From the NCBI GenBank assembly GCA_041395625.1, contig JAWLAE010000005.1, forward strand, positions 1-64,000: DNA of 64,000 nucleotides, read 5' to 3'. This document shows, in pieces, positions 9,288 through 17,252 of the stretch; the stretch's first letter is position 1, and each line of letters starts with the position of its first letter. The notes beneath the pieces were generated by a model. It saw only the letters and a list, made by a program, of their open reading frames with translations, had not been told where the DNA came from and searched no databases. The position numbers and the translations under genes were made by a program. The stretch comes from CADEED01 sp041395625. GTDB lineage: Bacteria; Pseudomonadota; Gammaproteobacteria; Steroidobacterales; Steroidobacteraceae.

Positions 9288-9719
9288 CTAGCGGTGAATA
9301 TATTCCTCGAGATCGGCGATCGTGCGCTCCTGCTCTTCGATCACCGATTTGACGAGGTCGCCGATGGAAATCACACCGATTACTTCGCCGGCATCGACCA
9401 CTGGCAAATGGCGGATACGCTTCTCGGTCATGCGCCGCATGCAGTCGTTGACCCGGTCGCGCGGCGCCACGGTGAGGACGGGCGAGCTCATGATCTGCCA
9501 AACCGGTGTCTCACTCGACGAGCGCCCCATCAGCACGACTTTGCGGGCATAGTCGCGCTCCGAGACGATGCCGACGAGCTCCTTGCCCTTCATGACCAGC
9601 ACGGCGCCCACGTACTTGGCGGCCATCAGGCGAATGGCTTCTAGCACCGGGGTGTCGGGTTCGACGGCGAACACCGCCTGCGATCGTTTACCTGCTAACA
9701 ACTGTTCCACAGAGATCAT
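9288..9719 (-). CDS. CBS-domain pair protein
   Basis: A 143-residue protein made almost entirely of two tandem CBS domains, at about 8-63 (AVEPDTPVLEAIRLM... GIVSERDYARKV) and 75-130 (TVAPRDRVNDCMRRM... GVISIGDLVK). The C-terminal tail is EEQERTIADLEEYI. Such stand-alone CBS proteins usually sense adenylate nucleotides or modulate a partner enzyme; no partner is evident here. The ATG at 9719 is chosen over an in-frame codon at 9734 because GAGGTG sits 5 nt before it. It is convergent with the TRAP genes. The trehalose genes lie upstream on the same strand, 63 bp away. Confidence 0.9.
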   Translation of the reverse strand: MISVEQLLAGKRSQAVFAVEPDTPVLEAIRLMAAKYVGAVLVMKGKELVGIVSERDYARKVVLMGRSSSETPVWQIMSSPVLTVAPRDRVNDCMRRMTEKRIRHLPVVDAGEVIGVISIGDLVKSVIEEQERTIADLEEYIHR

Positions 9720-9782
9720 GATTGCACCTCGCACTGTCCGGCGGTGTTACCACAGGATAGCGCCTGCAGGGGCGAGCAGCAA

Positions 9783-11189
9783 CTACGCACCGGCGACCAC
9801 TCGTGCCGCTGATTCTTGTAACTCTACCGGATAGAGCGTCTGGAGAAAGCGCTTGTACCAGTGATGGATATCGTTAGTGCGTAGCACCTGCAGAGAGCGG
9901 CGATGCCGCTCGCGCCGTTCTTCGAGTGGCATGGTGAGCGCCGTCTGCATCGCTTTGGCAATGGCGCTGCTGTCGTAGGGATTGACCAGCAGCGCATCCT
10001 TGAGCTCCGCCGCGGCGCCCGCCAGTGATGACAGCACGAGCACGCCCGGATTGGCCGGATCCTGCGCCGCCACGAACTCCTTCGCCACCAGGTTCATGCC
10101 ATCGCGCACCGGCGTGACCAGACCCACCTGCGACAGGCGGAAGAACCCCATCAGCACATTGCGTGGGAAATTGCGATTCAGGTACCGGATGGGAGTCCAG
10201 TCCGTGTCGGCGTACAGGCCGTTGGTTCGGCCCGACGATTGCTCCAGCGCCGCGCGCAGCTTGACGTACGCGCGCACGTCGGTGCGCGACAGCGGCGCGA
10301 TCTGCACGTATACCACGCGGTTCTGCTGCTCTGGATAAGTCTCCAGGAATTCCCGGTAGGCCGCGAAACGTTCCAGCAGGCCTTTGCTGTAGTCGAGGCG
10401 ATCGACGCCGATCATCAGCGGCCGGTCCTGCAGACCGACCTGCATCTGCCGCACCGGCTTCGACTGCATGGCCTCGTTGGCGCTTTTCTCGATCTCCTCG
10501 ACATCCACACCGATCGGAAACACGCCCGTCATCGTGCGCCGACCGGCGACATGGACACTGCTGTCGGAACCGACCGCCGTCTCGCCCCACAGGGCCGCGG
10601 CTGTGGCCAGAAAATTCAGCTGATCGCCTTCCGTCTGGAAGCCCAGCAGATCGAAAGCCAGCAAGGACCCCAGCAGCTCCGCGCAGACCGGCAGTGCACG
10701 CAAGACATCGTAGGGCGGAAACGGAATATGCAGAAAGAATCCGAGTCGATTGCGGACACCCCGCTCGCGCAATTTGTGGGCGAGCGGCACCAGATGATAA
10801 TCGTGAATCCAGACCAGATCATCGTCGGTGAGAAGGGGCGCCAGATGTTCGGCGAACAGACTGTTGACTGCATCGTAGGCGCCATACTCGGCGGCGGAAT
10901 AATGGAAGGTGCCGAGAAAGGAATGCAGCAGTGGCCACAGCGTGCCATTGGCGAAACCGTTGTAGTATGGCGCGTAGATCGCGTCCGGCACGTCGATCGT
11001 GGCGTAGGTCACCTGGTCGCGCTCCATGAGCTTCGGTGCAATCGTCTCCTTGGCAGATGTTTCGCCGCTGGCGCCGAACCACAAACCACCGCGGGCACGC
11101 ATTGCGGCGAGCACCCCGACGGCCAGGCCACCGGGCGCTGCCGTGCGCCGCGGAATGGTTATACGATTGGAAACATTGACGAGCCTCAT
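9783..11189 (-). CDS. otsA: trehalose-6-phosphate synthase OtsA (GT20)
   Basis: A 468-residue enzyme that transfers glucose from UDP-glucose to glucose-6-phosphate. It begins RLVNVSNRITIP, followed by the glycine-rich acceptor loop PGGLAVGV. The conserved WIHDYHLVPL block is at about 130 and GVDRLDYSKGLLERF at about 240, both standard for retaining GT20 enzymes. The start at 11189 is set by the ATGA overlap with the otsB stop; the open frame extends further upstream but lies inside otsB. Together the two genes make trehalose, an osmotic and desiccation protectant. Confidence 0.96.
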   Translation of the reverse strand: MRLVNVSNRITIPRRTAAPGGLAVGVLAAMRARGGLWFGASGETSAKETIAPKLMERDQVTYATIDVPDAIYAPYYNGFANGTLWPLLHSFLGTFHYSAAEYGAYDAVNSLFAEHLAPLLTDDDLVWIHDYHLVPLAHKLRERGVRNRLGFFLHIPFPPYDVLRALPVCAELLGSLLAFDLLGFQTEGDQLNFLATAAALWGETAVGSDSSVHVAGRRTMTGVFPIGVDVEEIEKSANEAMQSKPVRQMQVGLQDRPLMIGVDRLDYSKGLLERFAAYREFLETYPEQQNRVVYVQIAPLSRTDVRAYVKLRAALEQSSGRTNGLYADTDWTPIRYLNRNFPRNVLMGFFRLSQVGLVTPVRDGMNLVAKEFVAAQDPANPGVLVLSSLAGAAAELKDALLVNPYDSSAIAKAMQTALTMPLEERRERHRRSLQVLRTNDIHHWYKRFLQTLYPVELQESAARVVAGA

Positions 11190-12010
11190 GGTCCGGATCC
11201 TCCTGCTGCAGCGTCTGTATTCGCCAGCGCTGCAGATAGCGCATGCAGCACGGCGCACACGTCGGTCGGCCCAGCCAGATGTTGGTAGGACGTAGCTGAC
11301 AACCGTGGACCAACTGCGACGGCTCTGCCTCCTGCGCTCGCTACGTGCTGCAGCGCGGGCAGATCAGTGTCGTCGTCACCGAAATAGAGTGGTAGACGCC
11401 CGCGAAACGGCGCTCGCTGACGCAGCGCCTCGACCGCAGTTCCTTTGTCGAAGGAGTCACCGCGAAGTTCTGCCACTGCAGCACCCCACTGGATGCGTAG
11501 CCCGCTACCGGTTTGCGCGAGTTCCGATACGAGTTGGCGAACCATCGGTTCACAGTCGGGTGCGCGGCGGTAGTGTAACGCAACACTCACACCCTTGTCC
11601 TCGAAATACAGGCGCGGCTCGCTGGCGACCGCGCGTTGCAACGCCACGCGCACTTCTGTCATGACGGCCGGATCAGGAGCCGCTGCACTGGCGAGCAGGC
11701 CAGCCGGCGTGCGTATCTCGCCTCCGTGCGCACCGATGCGCGCGAACGCGGGCGCAGGAAACAGTCGGTCGAGGTCGCGCATCGACCGGCCACTAACTAT
11801 CGACACGGCGCCGTCGAGCTGCTGGGTGAGGGTATCGAGCAGGGCGCGCAGCTCGGAAGAGATGGTCGTTTCAACCGGTGTTGGCGAAAACCCGACGAGC
11901 GTGCCGTCCACATCGAGAAACAGGGCCAGCTCACGCTGGCCCCGCGGATCGGCGGGTAACAACCGGTACACGAACTCGGTTGCCCAGGCATTTGCACGGG
12001 CGCTATTCAC
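11186..12010 (-). CDS. otsB: trehalose-6-phosphate phosphatase OtsB
   Basis: A 274-residue HAD-superfamily phosphatase that removes phosphate from trehalose-6-phosphate. Motif I LFLDVDGTLVGFS (about 30-42) holds the nucleophile Asp. Motif II is in SIVSGRS, and the C-terminal YFGDDDTDLPAL provides the metal-binding acidic residues. otsA follows with a 4-base ATGA overlap, so the operon order is otsB-otsA. Start at the ATG 12010 (MNSARANAW); the upstream region to the divergent CheD-like gene has a short direct repeat but no convincing promoter. Confidence 0.95.
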   Translation of the reverse strand: MNSARANAWATEFVYRLLPADPRGQRELALFLDVDGTLVGFSPTPVETTISSELRALLDTLTQQLDGAVSIVSGRSMRDLDRLFPAPAFARIGAHGGEIRTPAGLLASAAAPDPAVMTEVRVALQRAVASEPRLYFEDKGVSVALHYRRAPDCEPMVRQLVSELAQTGSGLRIQWGAAVAELRGDSFDKGTAVEALRQRAPFRGRLPLYFGDDDTDLPALQHVASAGGRAVAVGPRLSATSYQHLAGPTDVCAVLHALSAALANTDAAAGGSGP

Positions 12011-12125
12011 CTATCTCCGACCCTTATGTCGGTCGCCCGTCAGCCAAGGGTGTATGGCGATTCTGCATCACAGCATGATATCGCAGGAACGTTGCCGAGC
12101 GCCGACAGCGTGCCTTTGGCGTGCA

Positions 12126-12199
12126 GCGTGCCACACTCGAGAGGCCGCCGATATGTGAACGAGGTAACACTGGCAGCTCGCGGCGCGTGCCACACTCGA
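12126..12199. repeat. 15-bp direct repeat upstream of the CheD-like gene
   Basis: GCGTGCCACACTCGA occurs exactly at 12126-12140 and again at 12185-12199, 59 bp start to start (nearly six helical turns with the second copy on the same face). It lies in the 188-bp otsB/CheD-like divergent gap, with the second copy running into the proposed start codon. It might be a regulator-binding pair or a small duplication; the sequence alone does not decide. Confidence 0.5.
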
Positions 12200-12726
12200 T
12201 GATGTTTTCCGACAAATCCGCTTCTTATCGCCCTGTGACGACACCTGCAGAAATTCCGGAGCGTACGGTCAGCGCTGACAACCTCGCGGTCGTGGCCGAG
12301 GATGTCACACTGGTCGCGTACCTGTCGGGGACGTTCGCGCTGTGCTTTTACGACGCGGTGTACGAGTCGGGCGGTCTGGTGCACTTGCGGATCGTGCCGC
12401 CCGGCAGAGTCAACGAGCCTGATCTGACCGACACCACACTGGCGACCGATCTGCTGCTGCTGGATCGCTGCCTGGCGGATCTGCATACGATCGAGCCGCG
12501 CGCGCATCACTGGCAGGCGAAGCTCGTGGCGCACCTGCCAGAACAAGAGGCTGGCCGGCAGCGTTTTGTGTCGATGCGCAGCTTTCTGGACTCGTTCCTG
12601 CGGGATGCCGACGTGAAGCTGATCAGCGTCGACGAGCAACCCGGCGCGCCGCTGGTCGTGCGCTTTCGGCCATCGATGGGGCAGGTCCGCAGCCAATCGT
12701 TCGAGACGAGCAAAGTCGCCCGCTGA
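12199..12726 (+). CDS. CheD-like protein lacking the catalytic cysteine
   Basis: A 175-residue protein resembling the chemoreceptor deamidase CheD. The core reads LVAYLSGTFALCFYDAV then GGLVHLRIVPPG, aligning with the CheD pattern (LGSCVAVCLYD ... GGMNHxxLP). The active-site histidine in the GGxxH motif is kept, but the position of the catalytic Cys holds Thr (SGTFA instead of GSCVA). The C-terminal half also follows CheD (LLLLDRCLADLH... ISVDEQPG... FRPSMGQV). No chemotaxis gene is in the window. It is probably a non-catalytic CheD relative or one with altered chemistry. The start is ATG 12199 or the adjacent ATG 12202. Confidence 0.65.
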   Translation: MMFSDKSASYRPVTTPAEIPERTVSADNLAVVAEDVTLVAYLSGTFALCFYDAVYESGGLVHLRIVPPGRVNEPDLTDTTLATDLLLLDRCLADLHTIEPRAHHWQAKLVAHLPEQEAGRQRFVSMRSFLDSFLRDADVKLISVDEQPGAPLVVRFRPSMGQVRSQSFETSKVAR

Positions 12727-12759
12727 CAACCATCGCGGCTGCGCATAGGATGGCGCGCT

Positions 12760-14523
12760 ATGCGCAATCCCTTGTCCTTCACTCGCTCGCTTGTGTGGTT
12801 CATCCTGGTCTCGCCGGCTCTTGCAGCCGCGGCCGGCCAAGATGCGCAGACAGCGCTCGCCGGGCTGTTCGAGCGTGCTTGGCAGCGCGATTTGGCCGAC
12901 AACCCGTTGACCGCCAGCTACTTTGGCGACCGGCGCTTTGAGGATCGGCTGCCAGACCTGTCCGCCGCAGCGATCGCCCGACGGGATGCTGCGGATCGGC
13001 AAGTGCTGATCGAACTGGGGCGGATCGAGCGCGCTGTCCTGACCACCGATGAGCAGCTGAGTTACGACTTGTTCCGGCGCGAGTATGACGGGCGCGTGGC
13101 AGCGCAGCGCTTCAAGCCGTGGCTGTATGAGATTCGCCCGAGTGACGGTCCGCAGGCGTTGTCGGAGGTGGCCGAGTTGCTGCCGTTTCAGACGGCCGCG
13201 GACTACCGCAACTGGATCGCCCGCCTCACGGCTATTGGTCCATATTTGAGGCAGTACGAGTCTATATTGCAGTTAGCGATCCGTGAGCGGCGAACTCAGC
13301 CGCGCGTCATCATGGAGAAAGCGCTGGTTCAGCTGCAGAAGCAGCTCGTAGGGGAGCCCGAACAAAGTCCGTTCTTCAAGCCTTTTGAGCGCATGCCGGC
13401 GTCGATTCTCGCGGCCGAGCGCGCGCAACTCAGTGCGGCCGGGCGGACTGCGATTCAAGTGCACGTGCTGCCGGCCTACCGCCAGTTTGAACAGTTCTTC
13501 CGCACCCGCTATCTGCCCGCGACGCGTACCAGTGTCGGCATCTGGGATACGCCCGAAGGTCAGGACTTCTATCGCAATCGCGCGGCACTGCACACCACGA
13601 CCACGCTGACCCCCGACGAGATCCACTCGCTGGGCTTGAGCGAAGTGGCGCGCATCCGCGCCGAGATGCAGCAGGTGATGGCCGCAGTGGGCTGGCAGGG
13701 CACGCTGCAGGAATTCTTCGTGCACCTGCGCACCGATCCCAAGTTCTATTTCCAGTCACAACAGGAGCTGTTCGAGGCGTATGCCAGCACCGCCAAGCGG
13801 ATCGACCCGGAGCTCGTCCGGCTGTTCGGTGTACTGCCTCGCACGCCCTATGGCGTGCGGCCGATACCGGACACCAGCGCGCCCAACACGACCACGGCGT
13901 ACTACCAAGGGCCGGCGCTCGACGGCTCGCGGCCTGGCTACTACTACGTGAACCTGTATCGGCCCGAGGTTCGGCCGAAGTACGAGATCGAGGTGCTGAC
14001 GATCCACGAGGCGGTGCCCGGGCATCATCTGCAGATTGCGCTGGCACAGGAACAGCAATCCCTGCCGCAGTTTCGTCGCAACGCCAGTATCACGGCCTAT
14101 GTGGAAGGCTGGGCGCTCTATTCCGAGAGTCTCGGCGAGGAGTTGGGCCTGTATCGCGATCCGTACTCGCGCTTCGGTTATCTGACGTACGACATGTGGC
14201 GCGCGGTGCGTCTGGTCGTTGATACCGGCATCCATGCAAAGAAATGGACCCGCGAGCAGGCCATCGACTACTTCAAGGACAACGCCGCCAAGACCGAAGC
14301 CGATATCGTCAACGAGATCGACCGCTACATCTCCTGGCCGGGGCAGGCGTTGGCGTACAAGATCGGCCAGCTGCGCATCCGCGGGCTGCGGACAGAGGCG
14401 GAACAGACGCTCGGCGAGAAATTCGACGTCCGTGCCTTCCACGACCAGCTGCTCGAAGCCGGCGCGCTGCCGCTCGATGTGCTGGAGGCGCGCACACGAG
14501 CGTGGATCGCACGTGGCAACTGA
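12760..14523 (+). CDS. DUF885 family putative metallopeptidase, exported
   Basis: A 587-residue protein with a signal peptide (MRNPLSFTRSLVWFILVSP, cleavage near AAA-GQ). The DUF885 hallmark HEAVPGHH lies at about residue 421. EGWALYSE follows about 30 residues later, giving a gluzincin-like zinc site of two His and a distal Glu. The family is annotated as metallopeptidase-like but few members have been assayed. The chain is full length for the family. Its end overlaps the next gene by 11 bp, so the Rieske-flavodoxin protein is probably cotranslated. Confidence 0.88.
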   Translation: MRNPLSFTRSLVWFILVSPALAAAAGQDAQTALAGLFERAWQRDLADNPLTASYFGDRRFEDRLPDLSAAAIARRDAADRQVLIELGRIERAVLTTDEQLSYDLFRREYDGRVAAQRFKPWLYEIRPSDGPQALSEVAELLPFQTAADYRNWIARLTAIGPYLRQYESILQLAIRERRTQPRVIMEKALVQLQKQLVGEPEQSPFFKPFERMPASILAAERAQLSAAGRTAIQVHVLPAYRQFEQFFRTRYLPATRTSVGIWDTPEGQDFYRNRAALHTTTTLTPDEIHSLGLSEVARIRAEMQQVMAAVGWQGTLQEFFVHLRTDPKFYFQSQQELFEAYASTAKRIDPELVRLFGVLPRTPYGVRPIPDTSAPNTTTAYYQGPALDGSRPGYYYVNLYRPEVRPKYEIEVLTIHEAVPGHHLQIALAQEQQSLPQFRRNASITAYVEGWALYSESLGEELGLYRDPYSRFGYLTYDMWRAVRLVVDTGIHAKKWTREQAIDYFKDNAAKTEADIVNEIDRYISWPGQALAYKIGQLRIRGLRTEAEQTLGEKFDVRAFHDQLLEAGALPLDVLEARTRAWIARGN

Positions 14524-15646
14524 AGACTGGGTCGATGTGGGCGCCAGCGACGTGTTGGCGCAGAAAGCGCTGCAGGCTGTACGTGTGGGTCGCACGCGGA
14601 TCGCGCTGTCGTTCAAGGACGGCCGGTTCGGCGCCATCTCCAACAACTGCAATCATGTCGGCGGCCCACTCGGCGATGGTCGACTGGACGGTGACTACAT
14701 CGTATGCCCATGGCACTACTGGAAGTTTCACTGCCGGACGGGCGTTGGCGAACCCGGATACGAGCAGGACCAGGTGCCGGCACATGACGTACGCGTGGAG
14801 AATGGCCGCGTACTGGTGCGCCGTGAGTCAAGTTCCAAACGGCAACGCTCCCCACACGAACCGCATCCGCTGGCGCGCACGCCTACACGAGAGCCAGGAC
14901 CGATCCGCGTACTCGGCATTTCGACCACGGTGATGACGCCCGACCAGCCGCGCTACAGCACGTCGGATCATTTGCTGCAGTCTGCCATGGGCGCCGCCGC
15001 AGACGAGTCGGCTTGCGAGACGCGGCTGGTCAGGCTGCGCGACCTCGCGTTCCGCGCCTGTGAGGGCTTCTATTCGAAGTCCGCCCGCGCCTGCACCTGG
15101 CCGTGCTCGATCACACAAATGGACCCGGCTGACCAGATGGAGCGTGTGTACGAGGGGATCGTGCACTGGGCCGATGTGATCCTGGTTGCGACCCCGATTC
15201 GATGGGGCAACGCGAGCAGCCTCTACTACAAGATGGTGGAGCGGATGAACTGCATCCAGAACCAGGAAACACTCGCGGGCAAACACCTGCTACGCAACAA
15301 GGTCGCTGCTTTCATCATCACCGGCGGCCAGGACAACGTGCAGGCCGTTGCGGGCCAGATGCTGGCGTTCTTCGCCGAGATCGGTTGCCAGTTCCCGTCG
15401 TTTCCGTTCATCGCGCACTCGCGCGGCTGGAGCGCCGAGGATATGGAGAACAACGAGCGCTATGTGCAGAACTCAACGTCGCTGCATGAAGGCGCTGTGG
15501 CGCTCGCCCGGCGCTCTGCCGACTTGGCGCGCGTCATGATTAAAGACAACCTGGGCGACAATGCGCTCACGCGTGGCGGTCGCAAGGGCTATCGATTCGA
15601 CGAGCTGCAGAACGCTAATCCAGCGCCAGATCCTTCGAGTAGGTGA
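14513..15646 (+). CDS. Rieske [2Fe-2S] domain fused to a flavodoxin-like oxidoreductase
   Basis: A 377-residue two-domain redox protein. Residues 1-105 form a Rieske ferredoxin with both cluster motifs, C-N-H (about 43-45) and C-P-W-H (about 64-67). After a basic, proline-rich linker (about 105-125) comes an NADPH-dependent FMN reductase/flavodoxin_2 domain starting IRVLGISTT, with ATPIRWGNASSLYYKMVERM and ITGGQDNVQAVAGQM as FMN-fold segments. A Cys pair (ACTWPCS) lies in between. GTG 14513 is the start that leaves a complete Rieske fold. The substrate is unknown. The C-terminal 32 bp overlap the convergent OppA-like gene. Confidence 0.8.
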   Translation: MATEDWVDVGASDVLAQKALQAVRVGRTRIALSFKDGRFGAISNNCNHVGGPLGDGRLDGDYIVCPWHYWKFHCRTGVGEPGYEQDQVPAHDVRVENGRVLVRRESSSKRQRSPHEPHPLARTPTREPGPIRVLGISTTVMTPDQPRYSTSDHLLQSAMGAAADESACETRLVRLRDLAFRACEGFYSKSARACTWPCSITQMDPADQMERVYEGIVHWADVILVATPIRWGNASSLYYKMVERMNCIQNQETLAGKHLLRNKVAAFIITGGQDNVQAVAGQMLAFFAEIGCQFPSFPFIAHSRGWSAEDMENNERYVQNSTSLHEGAVALARRSADLARVMIKDNLGDNALTRGGRKGYRFDELQNANPAPDPSSR

Positions 15647-17252
15647 CGTTCAGCACGTTGTCATACCAGCCGCGCACCTCGGGTTTGACGAGATGCTTGT
15701 TCACGTAGAAGTACAGCGGGATCAACGGATGCTCGGCGAGCATCAGCCGTTCGGCCTCTTCCAGTATCTGGCGGCGCGTGGTTGACCCTGCAGCGGCAGC
15801 GGCCTTGGCAAGGAGCTGGTCATACCGCTCGCTCTTGTAGCCCACGGTGTTGATGCCGAAGTCACTCTTCAGATACTGCGCGTAGGTATAGGCATCGTTG
15901 TAGTCGCCGGCCCAGGAAAGCCGGAACATGTCGACCTTGCGGCTGTTGATGTCCGCCAGCAGCGATTTTATCTCGACGGCGACCAACTTGGCTTCCACGC
16001 CGAGCGCCTCTTTCCACATGGATGCCACCGCGATCGCCACCTTGTTGTGCATCTCGCCGCTGTTGTAACGCAGCTCGAAGCGCGCCGGCCTGGCTGCAGT
16101 GAAGCCAGCCTCGCGATACAGCTCACGCGCCGCCGCGATCCGCTCGGGCATCGGCTGCTCGGCGTAGTCGAAGCTCTGCGAACCGTAGTCGTGCGTGCCG
16201 ATTGGCACCCAGCCGTGAGCCGGCGTTTCACCCACGCGCAGCACCGTCTTGGCCAAGCGCTCGCGATCGATCACCATCGACAATGCCTGACGCAGCTTCG
16301 GGTTGTCGGCGAACAGCGGCTTGTCGAGATTGAAGCCGTAGAAATAGGTATTGAGCTGTGGTGACACGTGCAGCTCGGCGCGCAGATTCTCGCGGATCCA
16401 GTCGAACTGCCCGCGCGGCACGACGAATGTCACGTGCAGGTCGCCGGCGCGATAAGCACGCAGCTCGGCATTCTCATCGGCGAGAATCAGATAGCGCACC
16501 CCGTCGATCAGATTGCGCGAGTTGGCACGGTAGCGCTGGTTGCGCGTCAGGACGATCGACGAACCTTCGGTCCACTCTTCGAGCGTGAAGGCGCCGTTGG
16601 AGATCATCTCTCCTGGCCGAGTCAGCTCTTTGGCGCCAGCCGCCAGCGATGCGCGGTGCACTGGGCAGGTGCTGGGATGTGCCAGCAAGCCAGGCAGGTA
16701 AGGCGCACGAGTGGTTAGTGTCACCGCCACGGTAGCATCGTCCGGCGCGGCGACGCCGAGCTGGGCAGGAGCCATGCGGCCAGCGATGATCTCGCCGGCG
16801 TTCTCGATGACGTCCACGACCTGCGCGTACTGCGACGCAGTGGCAGGATCCACCAGCCGTTGCAGACCGGCTACGAAATCGGCGGCCGTCAGGGGATCGC
16901 CGTTCGACCAGACGAGCTCTGGCCTGAGTTTGAAGGTGTACACGCGACCGTCATCACTCACGTTCCAGTCGCTGGCCGCGCCTGGTACCGGCGACGCATC
17001 GGGCCCGAGTGAGGTGAGGCATTCGAACAGATCCCGCAGCACGGTGTGCGCTTCGATCAGTCGCGCCTTTTGCGGATCGAGGGAATCCGGTCCCGGGCCG
17101 ATGCCGCGCAGGAGTATTTTGGGCGCCGCGGTCGCGGCGGCGGGTGTGTCATCGAAATTGTTGGTGACCGGCTCGCGCGAACAGGCCGCCAGCAGTGCGA
17201 GGCCGAGCAACGACACCAGCAGGCCGGGCCGGCCAAACACCTCAGGCCGCAC
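15615..17252 (-). CDS. OppA-like peptide-binding lipoprotein (SBP_bac_5)
   Basis: A 545-residue extracellular solute-binding protein of the oligopeptide family. It has a lipoprotein signal with lipobox LLAAC at about 20-24. The family pattern is clear: GPDSLDPQKA, YTFKLRPELVWSNGDPLTAADF, and C-terminal NDAYTYAQYLKSDFGIN. The GTG at 17252 overlaps the last 11 bp of mnmG, so it is the downstream gene of an mnmG transcript. No permease or ATPase for peptide uptake is nearby, so it is an orphan receptor or serves a transporter elsewhere. Confidence 0.9.
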   Translation of the reverse strand: MRPEVFGRPGLLVSLLGLALLAACSREPVTNNFDDTPAAATAAPKILLRGIGPGPDSLDPQKARLIEAHTVLRDLFECLTSLGPDASPVPGAASDWNVSDDGRVYTFKLRPELVWSNGDPLTAADFVAGLQRLVDPATASQYAQVVDVIENAGEIIAGRMAPAQLGVAAPDDATVAVTLTTRAPYLPGLLAHPSTCPVHRASLAAGAKELTRPGEMISNGAFTLEEWTEGSSIVLTRNQRYRANSRNLIDGVRYLILADENAELRAYRAGDLHVTFVVPRGQFDWIRENLRAELHVSPQLNTYFYGFNLDKPLFADNPKLRQALSMVIDRERLAKTVLRVGETPAHGWVPIGTHDYGSQSFDYAEQPMPERIAAARELYREAGFTAARPARFELRYNSGEMHNKVAIAVASMWKEALGVEAKLVAVEIKSLLADINSRKVDMFRLSWAGDYNDAYTYAQYLKSDFGINTVGYKSERYDQLLAKAAAAAGSTTRRQILEEAERLMLAEHPLIPLYFYVNKHLVKPEVRGWYDNVLNVTYSKDLALD

